A stretch of 15,335 nucleotides of DNA from contig DAOUUR010000011.1 in assembly GCA_030668045.1 (NCBI GenBank), positions 1 to 15,335 of the forward strand, given 5' to 3'. Positions 1-7,787 of the stretch are shown here, one piece after another. The DNA is from a bacterium. Its GTDB lineage: Bacteria > Zixibacteria > MSB-5A5 > GN15 > FEB-12. The translations under genes and the position numbers were made by a program. The number at the start of each line of letters is the position of its first letter. Within the stretch, counting starts at the first letter, position 1. Under the pieces are notes generated by a model that did no database searches, had not been told where the DNA came from, and saw only the letters and a program-made list of their open reading frames with translations.

Positions 1-596
1 ATCGGTGCCAGATTGGCCACATGAGCACAGAACGGATTGCAATTGTCGGCGTGGTATTTGTTCGGGTTATGAATTGCACCATACATGTTTTTCAAGCCCG
101 CCGAAAGACCGGCAATCGAATGATCTTTCAGGACCGGTAAGTTGATATTGGAATCTACCAATCGCGTCAAGATGCAACTGACCAACGAGTTTACTTCACC
201 GTACGAGTAGAATTGATCGCTGTAACCGACACCGTTGGTATCGGTTCCGAGGCATCGCATTGCCGATGAGGCCGCGTTCAGTTCGTACCCGGCATTGGCC
301 AGTTCCCGGCTGGTACGTTCCCAGATGACGATATCGTTGGCATCACGGTCGGCCTTGATCAACATGGCAGCAAGCGCTTCGGTCAGAGCGACTGGTGTTG
401 AGTTGGCTTTGCCGGCCAGACAATTGGTTTTCATCCCCACAACACCCGGCGGCAGCAGTTTTCGCAGGGCTGTGGCCGCATTTGGCTCCCCGGTTAAGGC
501 CCGTAGTCCGGCTGTCAGAAAAAGATTGTACTCTGCCCGCGTGAGAAGTTGCCGAAACTCGCGGTCTTGAGACTTGACGACCACTACCTTACTCAT
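1..596 (-). CDS. DUF362 domain protein (partial, C-terminus off the left edge)
   Basis: The reverse complement reads open from an ATG at 596 to the window edge, giving about 198 residues with no stop. The protein starts MSKVVVVKSQDREF. It contains GMKTNCLAGKANSTP (about residues 62-76) and, further on, DHSIAGLSAGLKNMYGAIHNP followed by H-x-DNCNP; this order matches the DUF362 family (PF04015). The family is often linked to Fe-S proteins, but its biochemical role is not settled. No signal peptide is visible from this start. No ribosome-binding site is seen, but a perfect TATAAT (603-608) ends seven bases before the A of ATG, so the message may be leaderless. An in-frame ATG at 683 would add 29 residues but also lacks a ribosome-binding site and would overlap the divergent gene's leader. 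The divergent neighbour is a MEMO-AMMECR1 fusion. Confidence 0.85.
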   Translation of the reverse strand, partial: MSKVVVVKSQDREFRQLLTRAEYNLFLTAGLRALTGEPNAATALRKLLPPGVVGMKTNCLAGKANSTPVALTEALAAMLIKADRDANDIVIWERTSRELANAGYELNAASSAMRCLGTDTNGVGYSDQFYSYGEVNSLVSCILTRLVDSNINLPVLKDHSIAGLSAGLKNMYGAIHNPNKYHADNCNPFCAHVANLAP

Positions 597-602
597 ATAC
601 TG

Positions 603-608
603 ATTATA
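603..608 (-). promoter_or_regulatory. TATAAT -10 box of the DUF362 gene, possible leaderless start
   Basis: A perfect TATAAT on the minus strand ends seven bases upstream of the A of the DUF362 ATG at 596. This places the expected transcription start at the start codon itself. The -35 region has only a poor match (TGTCGT at 17 bp), so the site depends on the -10 box alone. Confidence 0.45.
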
Positions 609-688
609 ACGGAAAGATAATAAAAACGACAGATATTTTGCTGCCGGACTTCCGCTTGGAATTTCAGCTGCGGAAAGGCTCATATACT

Positions 689-2176
689 ATGTACAAAACT
701 ATTGGAATACTTGTCATACTGCTGCTCAGCCTTGGGTGCCTGGGCAACTCTGGTGAGATCATCACCCGCCAACCAGCCGTCGCAGGAACATTCTATCCCG
801 GAGACAGCAATACTCTCGCCACGATGGTTCAGGAACATTTGGAAAATGTTGGCCAGCCCGATGCCATCGATGGGCAACTGATCGCGCTAATCGTTCCCCA
901 TGCCGGATTGGTATACTCCGGCCAGATCGCCGCCCACAGCTACGCCCTGCTTCGCGAAACGACGTTTGACAAGTTGATACTGTGCGGCGGAGCGCATCGG
1001 TTTGGCTTTGAGGGTATATCGGTGTATGGACCGAAAGTCATGTGGAAAACTCCACTTGGAGCGGTCGCCTGTGACGCCGATCTCTGCAATAAATTGATCG
1101 CTCACAGTGATCGCATTCAAGTGCTTCCGCAGGCGCACTCTCGGGAACATTCACTTGAGGTTCAGTTGCCGTATATTCAGATGGTGCTGCCCGATGCTGT
1201 CATCGTTCCAACCCTCATCGGTTACCAGGATGCTGCGGCTGTAAAAACGCTCTCCGATGCACTCGGCGCAATCAAGTTTGATAACCGGACCCTGATGATT
1301 GCCTCCACCGACTGGCAGCATTACAAATCGGCCCGGGAAGGATGGCCGCTTGATTCACTCGGTATTGATTGTCTGAAGAAATTCGATCTTGACCGTCTGG
1401 AAACTTATCTGACCAACAAACGTGTTGAAGCGTGTGGTCATGGTGCCCTGCTGGCTGTGCTTAAAGCGGCGAAGGCCAAAGGCGCAGATCGCATCAAGAT
1501 TCTCAAGTACGGTGATTCTGGTGACATCACCGGTGATAAATCAAGCGTTGTCTCCTATGTTGCTGCTGCTGTCTATAAGGCTAACGAAGCGGAGAAGAAA
1601 TCGCAATCAAGCAGCGCTGACAATGTTCCCCCGTACGAGTTGTCACATGAAGCAAGAACTCGCCTCCTTGAGATCGCACGCCAGTCAATTGAAGGCTATC
1701 TGGACCATGGCAAGGCGCCCACCTTTGATGTTTCCGGTCTTCTGAAAGAACCGGGTGCGGCGTTCGTCACCCTTAATTCGAATGGTCGGTTGCGGGGATG
1801 TATCGGTTACACTGAAGCGAGGATGCCGCTTAACGAAACAGTCTCGCATTGTGCCGTGCAGGCAGCCGTGTCCGATCCGCGATTCCCGCCGGTCACTCGC
1901 GACGAATTGGATAGACTCGATATTGAGATTTCTGTGCTGACACCGCTACAAGAGGTGAAGTCTCTTGATGAGATCAAAGTTGGGCGCGATGGCTTGATGA
2001 TATTTCTGGGTCGCAGCCGCGGGTTACTCTTACCGCAGGTAGCTACCGAATACGGCTGGACTCGCACCGAGTTTCTGGAGCAAACCTGCCGCAAGGCCAG
2101 GCTGCCCGTCGATGCGTACAAGAACCATGATGCCCAACTCTACAAATTCCGGGCTTTAGTATTCGGTGAAGAATAG
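689..2176 (+). CDS. MEMO-AMMECR1 fusion (AmmeMemoRadiSam proteins B and A), putative lipoprotein
   Basis: This 495-residue protein joins two domains usually encoded separately. Residues about 28-298 are a MEMO domain: QPAVAGTFYPG, VPHAGLVYSG (His71), CGGAHRF (His103), REHSLEVQLPYIQ, ASTDWQHY and EACGHGA (Cys249). These match the histidines and cysteine that bind metal in the family. Residues about 316-495 are an AMMECR1 domain with its hallmark RLRGCIGY (367-374) and VSDPRFPPV. Such proteins belong to the AmmeMemoRadiSam set, whose radical SAM partner is not in this window; its reaction is unknown. The N-terminus is hydrophobic and ends in SLGC (Cys17), suggesting a lipoprotein, although Ser at -3 is not the usual Leu. 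I chose ATG 689 because GGAAAGG (672-678) lies about 10 bases upstream; an ATG at 638 would put 17 charged residues before the signal sequence. Confidence 0.92.
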   Translation: MYKTIGILVILLLSLGCLGNSGEIITRQPAVAGTFYPGDSNTLATMVQEHLENVGQPDAIDGQLIALIVPHAGLVYSGQIAAHSYALLRETTFDKLILCGGAHRFGFEGISVYGPKVMWKTPLGAVACDADLCNKLIAHSDRIQVLPQAHSREHSLEVQLPYIQMVLPDAVIVPTLIGYQDAAAVKTLSDALGAIKFDNRTLMIASTDWQHYKSAREGWPLDSLGIDCLKKFDLDRLETYLTNKRVEACGHGALLAVLKAAKAKGADRIKILKYGDSGDITGDKSSVVSYVAAAVYKANEAEKKSQSSSADNVPPYELSHEARTRLLEIARQSIEGYLDHGKAPTFDVSGLLKEPGAAFVTLNSNGRLRGCIGYTEARMPLNETVSHCAVQAAVSDPRFPPVTRDELDRLDIEISVLTPLQEVKSLDEIKVGRDGLMIFLGRSRGLLLPQVATEYGWTRTEFLEQTCRKARLPVDAYKNHDAQLYKFRALVFGEE

Positions 2177-2232
2177 CAGGGAATGCGACGCGCGAGAATT
2201 GCACTATTAGTTGAACCTCCGGAGGGACCGTA

Positions 2233-3345
2233 TCATTTCCGAAGATGCACACCCGCGTCGCCAAAAACACGCCCGTTGATAATCAACTCCATCCGGTGCC
2301 GACCCGGATAGTGTGTGCGTGTGTTGCGCTGGAGAAACGAATGGTTGCGTTTCAGGTCAAGAGTCTCACCCGGAGCCAGTTGCTTGACGCTCCACTTGAA
2401 AACCTTGGTCGACGTTTTCCCCGATGGTCTGAGATAGTACACACGATAATCAATCACCAGTTTCTGCGACCGTGCCGCCAGCGATTTCAGTCGAACCGTC
2501 ATCGTCACATCGGCACCAATCTTCAGGCGTGCCGGTGACACCTTGAAGGCAGCAACTTCAAGTTTCGGCGAAGATACAAACCCGAAAAGAGCCATCGCCT
2601 TGCGGTCGCCCTTCTTTATCAACGAACGACAACCGTGCTTGATAATCCAGTCGGTCAGCTTGTTGCTATCTTTTTTCCAGCGTTTCGCTGTACGGACAAC
2701 CAGATCAGGGTGGTCTTTTGAAATATCGTTCAGGTTGTTGGCCACCGCCTTGCGCACATAGAGCGACCGGTCAGCTTTCAACTCTTCGAGAATATCCAGC
2801 ACCGGTCTTGGGTCATCAATGAACGACGGCACATATGCCACCCAGACACCACGGGGGCGAGTAGCCTCGGCCGCCAGACGGCGGACATGCTCATTGGGGT
2901 CGGCAACCCACACGGCGAAGAGTTCAAGCGCTTGATCGGTATGATCGACCACGAACGGTCGAATGGCAAACTCCGAAGTTCCGTACCGGGTAAGGTCCTT
3001 CAGTGCCTGCATCGAATGATCGAAATCGTCCTGCCCAAACAGGCGGACATAATCGGTCAGCACCCAGTTTTCAAACTCGCCCAGCAGCGGCGCTGCCTTG
3101 ACCACAATTGTTGTTGCACGTTTGTAATTGGACGGCAGAAACGATTTCAATGCTGCCGCTATGTGCTCGATTTTTTCCTTGAGTTCTTTCCCTGAAAAGT
3201 CACCGGCGATAGTTGTCTTGACAAATCGGTCCCGCTCGAATGATTTATCAAAACGCGCTATCGCCTCAGCGATACGAACCACAAAGTTGCGGTTTACGAC
3301 ATCCTTCCAAAGTGTTCTCTCAGACGACGGTGCCGACTCGGTCAT
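2233..3345 (-). CDS. alkC: AlkC/AlkD-type DNA alkylation repair glycosylase with C-terminal Ig-like domain
   Basis: The 370-residue protein has an all-helical HEAT-repeat-like part (about 20-255) followed by a beta-rich tail (about 262-370) with PxxLKIGADVTMTV, VIDYRVYYLRPSGK and HRMELIINGR. That arrangement matches AlkC glycosylases carrying an Ig-like domain; AlkD lacks the tail. Family-type motifs are GTSEFAIRPF (Glu125), AAEATRPRGVW (Glu160) and YVRKAVANNLNDISKDHP. The enzymes remove N-alkylated bases such as 3-methyladenine without flipping the base. The gene starts 20 bp after the pepF stop with only a weak ribosome-binding site, so it is probably co-transcribed with pepF. It converges on the MEMO-AMMECR1 gene, with 56 bp between their ends. 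The family is confident; the AlkC rather than AlkD assignment rests on the C-terminal domain. Confidence 0.88.
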   Translation of the reverse strand: MTESAPSSERTLWKDVVNRNFVVRIAEAIARFDKSFERDRFVKTTIAGDFSGKELKEKIEHIAAALKSFLPSNYKRATTIVVKAAPLLGEFENWVLTDYVRLFGQDDFDHSMQALKDLTRYGTSEFAIRPFVVDHTDQALELFAVWVADPNEHVRRLAAEATRPRGVWVAYVPSFIDDPRPVLDILEELKADRSLYVRKAVANNLNDISKDHPDLVVRTAKRWKKDSNKLTDWIIKHGCRSLIKKGDRKAMALFGFVSSPKLEVAAFKVSPARLKIGADVTMTVRLKSLAARSQKLVIDYRVYYLRPSGKTSTKVFKWSVKQLAPGETLDLKRNHSFLQRNTRTHYPGRHRMELIINGRVFGDAGVHLRK

Positions 3346-3365
3346 AGCATTCGTCTCTGCCGCCG

Positions 3366-5180
3366 CTATGCCTGCTCCGCCAGCCTGACAAATTCGTCAA
3401 CATCGGCCAGCGCCAAATTGACCGCATCAACCCAGAACTTCTCCTCGGTAAGGTCAACATTGAGATGCTTCCTGGCCAACTCTTCGGTTGACATACTGCC
3501 GGTATCGGCCAGCAAAGCTTGATACTTCTCCGCAAACGTCGATCCTTCTTTCTTTGCCCGATCATAGACGCCACCTGAGAAGAGGAAGCCAAAAGTGTAC
3601 GGGAAATTGTAGAACGGTTGTTCGGTCAGATAGAAGTGGAGTTTCGAACACCAGAAAAGCGGATGATAACCTGATTCATCCAGAAGATCACCAAACGCTT
3701 CTTTCTGGGCCGCGATCATTAACTCTGAAAGATGGTCCTTACCAACCACGCCATTTTTACGCTCAGCATAAAATTTCTGTTCAAAGAGGTAGCGACTGTG
3801 CAGATCGCAGAACATCACGTAGACCCCTTGAATCTTCTGCTCAAGAAGCATCAGTTTCTCGCCCGGATCGTTGCATGCACCAAGAGCAGCATCGGTCACC
3901 AGCGACTCGGAGAAAATCGAGGCTGTCTCCGCAAGGTTCATGGGATAATCGGTCGCAAAGTATGGTCGATCTTTCAGAACGTGACTGTGATAGGCGTGAC
4001 CCAGCTCGTGTGCCAGGGTCAACAGGTTTTCATACGTTCCCGCATAGGTCATGAAGATACGACTCTGCCGGAACGCTCCCATGCCGGAGCAGAAACCACC
4101 GCCCCGCTTACCGGCACGGTCCTCAGCTTCGATCCAGCGTTTATCCAACGCCATGCGGCAGAAGTCGGCCAGGTGCGGCGAGAACGCTCGTGACTGTTCA
4201 ACAATGAAATCACCGGCATCGTCAAACGCGTAGAGCTTGTCGGCTGCGCCAACCGGTGCGAATTCATCGTACCACTTGTACTTGTCGATCCCCAGAAGCT
4301 TCTTCTTGGCTTCGATATACGGTTTGAGTCGTGACGTCTCGCGGGCAATCACTTTCCACATCGTATCGAGCGTCTTCTGCTGCATCCGGGAAGCTACCAG
4401 CGGGGCATGCATAATCGAATCCCATTTGCGGTTTTCATAGAGAGATAACCGGAACCCGCCAATCGCATTGAGCATCATTGCCGACAGATCGGCGCGGGAA
4501 TTCCATCCTTCGGTCATCTTCTCAAACGCCTGATGGCGGACCTTGCGGTCGGGGTCGGAGAATTTTGTGGCCAACTGTCCCATCGAAATGGTCTCGGTCT
4601 TGCCATCCTGTTGGAAATCAACTCTCAGCTCACCGGCCATCTTGTCATATATCTGATTCCAGGCATGAAAGCCATTCACCGCCAGGTCAAGGGCGAGCGA
4701 TTCCTGCTCCACCGGCATTTTACTTCTGGCAATTTGGCGCGTCTCGTCAAGATAGAACCGGACCGGCGCCAGATCGGGATGTGCGACCAACTTCTCCCAC
4801 ATCGCATCGCTCTGTTTCATGGCCAGAGCTTCAAACTGCGTGCCCTGTTTTTGCCACTGCGAGTAGTAAACATAACCTTCCGAGTAGATCGCATCGGCCT
4901 CGCTGTCGCTGACATCAGCCGAGGCCAGACATCCGGAGAACGAAACAATCAACTCGGCATCTTCACAGAGCGACTGCCATTTCAGGATAAAATCAGCCCA
5001 CTGCTGAATATTGTCATCCTCCAGATTGGTCGGCAATTTGTCCAGCATCGCTTTTGTTGTTACCAGATCGTTCTTGACCTTCTCACGATGCTTCTTGAAC
5101 TCTACCGATTTGCTGCCGCCGGGGAAAATCGAATCCAGATCCCATTGCGGCGCGGGGAGAATCTTGCTCGTTGCTGCCAT
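3366..5180 (-). CDS. pepF: M3-family oligoendopeptidase F
   Basis: At 604 residues this is the usual length for PepF/M3B zinc metallopeptidases, cytoplasmic enzymes that cut short peptides internally. The zinc-binding HELGH is at 391-395 within LTLAHELGHAYHSHVL, and the third ligand is probably Glu418 in NLAETASIFSE. The C-terminal part has FYNFPYTFGFLFSGGVY (523-539), typical of the family's substrate-side helix region. The ATG at 5180 is supported by GAGAGG about 8 bases upstream. There is no signal peptide. The gene lies 81 bp downstream of a POT-family peptide transporter and 20 bp upstream of alkC, consistent with hydrolysis of imported oligopeptides. It appears intact. Confidence 0.94.
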   Translation of the reverse strand: MAATSKILPAPQWDLDSIFPGGSKSVEFKKHREKVKNDLVTTKAMLDKLPTNLEDDNIQQWADFILKWQSLCEDAELIVSFSGCLASADVSDSEADAIYSEGYVYYSQWQKQGTQFEALAMKQSDAMWEKLVAHPDLAPVRFYLDETRQIARSKMPVEQESLALDLAVNGFHAWNQIYDKMAGELRVDFQQDGKTETISMGQLATKFSDPDRKVRHQAFEKMTEGWNSRADLSAMMLNAIGGFRLSLYENRKWDSIMHAPLVASRMQQKTLDTMWKVIARETSRLKPYIEAKKKLLGIDKYKWYDEFAPVGAADKLYAFDDAGDFIVEQSRAFSPHLADFCRMALDKRWIEAEDRAGKRGGGFCSGMGAFRQSRIFMTYAGTYENLLTLAHELGHAYHSHVLKDRPYFATDYPMNLAETASIFSESLVTDAALGACNDPGEKLMLLEQKIQGVYVMFCDLHSRYLFEQKFYAERKNGVVGKDHLSELMIAAQKEAFGDLLDESGYHPLFWCSKLHFYLTEQPFYNFPYTFGFLFSGGVYDRAKKEGSTFAEKYQALLADTGSMSTEELARKHLNVDLTEEKFWVDAVNLALADVDEFVRLAEQA

Positions 5181-5241
5181 AATCTTATCCTCTCAATTAG
5201 TTCGTTAGCATCACCTAAAAACGCACGGGCTCGCCAGCTCC

Positions 5242-5261
5242 TAAAACACGCACTGCGTGTG
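5242..5261 (-). terminator. Possible weak terminator or attenuator after the POT transporter gene
   Basis: Directly after the transporter stop codon the minus strand reads ACACGCA-G-TGCGTGT, a perfect 7-base inverted repeat with a one-base centre, followed by TTT. It can fold as a five-base-pair hairpin with a short U tail. The stem is short and the tail brief, so it may only reduce read-through into pepF. Confidence 0.35.
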
Positions 5262-6725
5262 TTAGATGTCCGGGGCTTCATATTTTTTTACCCATTTGGC
5301 GTAGAACAGCATCGCCACTGCCGAGCCAATCCCGATTGCGGCAAACTGATACCATAGTTCATACGGTTGGTACGCTGTCCAGAGCATGTTAGTAACCTGA
5401 CTGTGATCGGTACCGGCAAGTTCTACCAGTTTGTTCATCGCCTCGGGACGAGCAACGTCGGTCACATTATAATTCGTGGCAAGGTAATCTATAGCAAGAT
5501 TAGCCTTGTCGCCCGCTGTGTCATAGACATGCCCGGCAAAAACGGACCCAACCCCCCAGCCGATCCCCTGCGGGATGTTGGCATACCCCATATAGAGACC
5601 TTTCTCACCCTCCGGGGCGATGACGCCGAGGTACTCATTCATTTTTGGAGAAGATAACATCTCACCGACGGAGAATACCAATATCCCTATCAGGCAGAAG
5701 TAACCGGACGTTGTGAATCCGGCAAGGATGAGCCCTACCGAACCAATCAAGATGCCGATAAATATTGACATCACTCTTCTCATCCGGGCGACCATCCAGG
5801 AAACGACTACAACTGCCAGAATAATCAACCCCGCGTTGGCGTTGATTAACCATTCCTGAGTAATCTGTGGTCCGCGCTTTGAGTTGGCCTGTAACATCCA
5901 GTCGGGAAGACCCAGGTCTTTAACCATTTGAGAACTGTCTACCCAGTCAACGATGAAATTGGGCAACATGTCAAAAAGCTGCATAAACATCAGCCAGAAC
6001 CCGGACATGATGAAGATGAAAACCATCAACCTAAGGTTGAATATCTTCTTGATAGTAACCAACAGTACGCGGAGCGGATTGCCAATCTGTACGCCACCGG
6101 CAGCCGGGTCCTTGTATGTAAATAGCATCAGAAAATTGAGCGACACAATCACAGCGCAACCATAGAATACTGCTGGCCACGAAATGCCATACAAGTAGTG
6201 CGCCAGCGGTGGGCCGAGAAAACCGCCGACATTGACCAGCATATAGAACATTCCCCATCCGACCGATGAGTTTTTCTTCGTAAGACTCTGGCACATCGTC
6301 CCCTGAACACCCGGCTTGAAAATAGCAGTCCCGAGCGCCAGCACACAGCAGCCGATCAGGAATGGCCAGAACTCGCGCTGGGTAGCCATCATTACGTAAC
6401 CGACAATCTTGATCGCAATAGAGACCGCGATCGTCTTTTTGTACCCGTAGCGGTCGGCAAATCCACCGGATATCATCGGTGTAAGCGATTGAAACAGCGC
6501 CCACATGAGGAATATGAGTCCTTTGTCGGTCTGGCTAAAATGCAGTCCGCCGATCTCGTCAGCCTGAGCGATGTAAATGGGGATAACCACTCGAACGCCG
6601 TAGTAGGCCAGACGCTCAAACATCTCCATTATGTTGACCATCCAGAACGGACGGTTCATCGACAGCAGAGTCGTGAGCATGCCCTCTTTTTCTTCTATCG
6701 TGGCAGTAGATGAAGTTGCAGACAT
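5262..6725 (-). CDS. POT/PTR-family proton-coupled oligopeptide transporter (MFS)
   Basis: This 487-residue membrane protein has many hydrophobic helices, consistent with an MFS fold. EMFERLAYYGVR (34-45) matches the POT-family ExxERFxYYG proton-coupling motif, with Leu replacing Phe at 39. GGFADRYGYKK (87-97) is the MFS loop motif, and FYMLVNVGGFLGPPLA (160-175) matches the second PTR2 signature. Such proteins import di- and tripeptides with protons across the inner membrane. I chose ATG 6725; a GTG at 6743 in the same frame has no ribosome-binding site. A TTGTTT-17 bp-TATAAT promoter lies about 116 bp upstream. PepF follows downstream. Substrates could also include nitrate or other small compounds, as in some eukaryotic relatives. 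Confidence 0.88.
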   Translation of the reverse strand: MSATSSTATIEEKEGMLTTLLSMNRPFWMVNIMEMFERLAYYGVRVVIPIYIAQADEIGGLHFSQTDKGLIFLMWALFQSLTPMISGGFADRYGYKKTIAVSIAIKIVGYVMMATQREFWPFLIGCCVLALGTAIFKPGVQGTMCQSLTKKNSSVGWGMFYMLVNVGGFLGPPLAHYLYGISWPAVFYGCAVIVSLNFLMLFTYKDPAAGGVQIGNPLRVLLVTIKKIFNLRLMVFIFIMSGFWLMFMQLFDMLPNFIVDWVDSSQMVKDLGLPDWMLQANSKRGPQITQEWLINANAGLIILAVVVVSWMVARMRRVMSIFIGILIGSVGLILAGFTTSGYFCLIGILVFSVGEMLSSPKMNEYLGVIAPEGEKGLYMGYANIPQGIGWGVGSVFAGHVYDTAGDKANLAIDYLATNYNVTDVARPEAMNKLVELAGTDHSQVTNMLWTAYQPYELWYQFAAIGIGSAVAMLFYAKWVKKYEAPDI

Positions 6726-6840
6726 ATTGGTCTCGTCTCTCACCGAAGGGGTTTTAGGTTCGAATTTTATGTAATTAACGGCCCCCGGCGGCCTCAGTCA
6801 ACGAGAAATGGGGGGTTGCCTCCTCACATTGCTGGCACCA

Positions 6841-6869
6841 ATTATAGGCTGGCCCAATAATCAAAACAA
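6841..6869 (-). promoter_or_regulatory. Sigma70-type promoter for the POT-pepF-alkC cluster
   Basis: On the minus strand, TTGTTT (6864-6869) is followed after exactly 17 bp by a perfect TATAAT (6841-6846). The predicted start near 6834 gives a leader of about 108 nt before the transporter ATG. The rest of the 6726-6984 gap shows no further gene, and no clear plus-strand promoter for the Smr gene was found. Confidence 0.6.
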
Positions 6870-6984
6870 CCATATTTTAGTGCTATGCCAATGACAAGTC
6901 ACTCTTTTCGTGCCCGCGCCACGTGGCCAACCACCCGCTTCGCTCAAGGACCGGGCTATCTGATGATTAGCGGAGCCTGATGCA

Positions 6985-7266
6985 GTGACCGACCATGACG
7001 ATCAACCGATTGAGTACCCAATTGATGGCACTCTCGACCTCCACCAGTTCTCACCGAGCGAAACCAAAGAAGTAGTCTGCGAATTTATCGGCGAATGTCT
7101 GAGCCGGAATATCCTGACCATTCGCATTGTTCACGGAAAAGGGGTTGGCGTTCAGCGGCGGATCGTCCACTCGGCACTTGAGAAACATCCCAGCGTAATA
7201 TCGTTTCGGCACGAGAGTGGTTCTGGTGGCGGATGGGGAGCGACAGTCGTAGCTCTCCGCAAATGA
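6985..7266 (+). CDS. Small stand-alone Smr-domain protein
   Basis: The 93-residue product is almost only an Smr domain, the MutS2 C-terminal type found in nucleic-acid nicking or binding proteins. It shows LDLHQF (17-22), IRIVHGKGVGVQRR (46-59) and GGWGATVVAL (82-91), which are the LDLHG-like, HGKG and C-terminal strand motifs in the expected order. The start is GTG at 6985, because GGAG at 6972-6975 lies 9 bases upstream and the nearby ATGs (6980, 6995) are out of frame. It stands alone: the POT gene diverges from it, and a strong terminator follows 31 bp after its stop. The substrate is unknown. Stand-alone Smr proteins have been reported as nucleases, but no activity can be assigned from this sequence. 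Confidence 0.88.
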   Translation: MTDHDDQPIEYPIDGTLDLHQFSPSETKEVVCEFIGECLSRNILTIRIVHGKGVGVQRRIVHSALEKHPSVISFRHESGSGGGWGATVVALRK

Positions 7267-7297
7267 CACTCCCCTCAATCTTGGAAGATAATATCGA

Positions 7298-7328
7298 AAC
7301 CCCCTGCAGAAAGCAGGGGGTCTCTTTG
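7298..7328 (+). terminator. Rho-independent terminator of the Smr gene
   Basis: The stem CCCCCTGC (7300-7307) pairs with GCAGGGGG (7313-7320) around the loop AGAAA, extended by one A-T pair. TCTCTTT follows. It begins just after the Smr stop and could also partly stop leftward transcription of the small gene at 7523-7684. Confidence 0.82.
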
Positions 7329-7400
7329 TCGGGCGTTAGTCCAGATATCACACCAGGACCCAAAATGGTGGCGCTGAACCTTCCAGCCGTTAGATGATAG

Positions 7401-7461
7401 GATAGGAACCCGACGTATTACAAAGGGCAATACCTATCTTCCTGTTTAGCCGATTCCGGCT
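7401..7461. other. Structured non-coding stretch with nested inverted repeats
   Basis: GATAG (7401-7405) pairs with CTATC (7434-7438), and GTATT (7415-7419) pairs with AATAC (7429-7433). Together they form a 10-bp stem with a 9-nt one-sided bulge and a 9-nt loop. A second hairpin, AGCCG-ATTC-CGGCT, lies at 7448-7461. I recognise no RNA family. It could be the 3' UTR of the leftward small gene at 7523-7684 or a separate RNA; no other gene is visible between 7330 and 7500. Confidence 0.35.
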
Positions 7462-7500
7462 GGTACAATTTTGCTGTCAAGAACTGTGGTGCGATCAGAC

Positions 7501-7518
7501 AAGTAGCAAAAGCTACTC
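7501..7518 (-). terminator. Hairpin just after the small ORF, possible weak terminator
   Basis: On the minus strand AGTAGC-TTTT-GCTACT forms a 6-bp hairpin starting 5-6 nt after the stop codon of the 53-codon ORF. It is followed by TTGTC, so the U tract is poor. It may mark the transcript's 3' end or only stabilise it. Confidence 0.35.
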
Positions 7519-7522
7519 AGCT

Positions 7523-7684
7523 CTACTCTCGAACCCGACAAGATGGGTCCAAGATACCGCCGAGGGGCGAACGCTCATCAAACACATGGGAAACTCTGCT
7601 GGAAAAACGCAAAGAACCGACGTAGTTACTCGCCTTAAGTCTGGTGTCGAATGTGGGGTGAAACAAACATGAACAATCGTTCAC
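7523..7684 (-). CDS. Probable small protein gene (53 codons), no family recognised
   Basis: This short ORF lies in an apparently empty gap. A perfect AGGAGG (7690-7695) sits five bases upstream of the GTG at 7684, the best ribosome-binding site in the window. A near-consensus promoter (7794-7822) lies upstream with a structured leader. The peptide begins MNDCSCLFHPTFDTRLK and ends DERSPLGGILDPSCRVRE, is soluble-looking, has three cysteines (residues 4, 6 and 49) and no membrane segment. An overlapping GTG at 7688 reads a 17-residue peptide in another frame and is the alternative start. A hairpin follows the stop. I do not recognise the family; the gene call rests on the expression signals rather than on homology. 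It could instead be a structured RNA with a chance ORF. Confidence 0.45.
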   Translation of the reverse strand: MNDCSCLFHPTFDTRLKASNYVGSLRFSSRVSHVFDERSPLGGILDPSCRVRE

Positions 7685-7749
7685 TCACTCCTCCTGTAAT
7701 TACCCAAGTCCTCGTCCAAATTGTCACAGTGCCGGGAAATATCTCGGCT

Positions 7750-7787
7750 GGTAAAGAGAACCTCCCCTACGGGGGTTACTCTCAACC
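7750..7787 (-). promoter_or_regulatory. 38-nt leader hairpin at the predicted transcription start
   Basis: Beginning at the expected +1 base (7787), the RNA folds into one long hairpin. GGU pairs with ACC at the base, then GAGAG with CUCUU, AACC with GGUU and CCC with GGG, around a GUAG loop with single-base bulges. Such a 5' hairpin could protect the message or respond to a ligand or protein. It matches no riboswitch class that I recognise. Confidence 0.5.

Noticed and set aside
235..570. Plus-strand ORF of 111 codons at the left end
   Set aside because: It is antisense to the DUF362 gene, whose minus-strand frame has clear family motifs.
683..688. TATACT directly before the MEMO-AMMECR1 ATG as a -10 box
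   Set aside because: It touches the start codon and would place transcription start inside the gene; a ribosome-binding site upstream shows the message begins earlier.
2216..2225. Palindrome CCTCCGGAGG between the convergent MEMO-AMMECR1 and alkC genes
   Set aside because: It has no loop and no U tract, so it cannot be supported as a terminator.
4533..5357. Plus-strand ORF of 274 codons
   Set aside because: It lies opposite pepF, crosses into the transporter, has no recognisable domain, and pepF is unmistakable.
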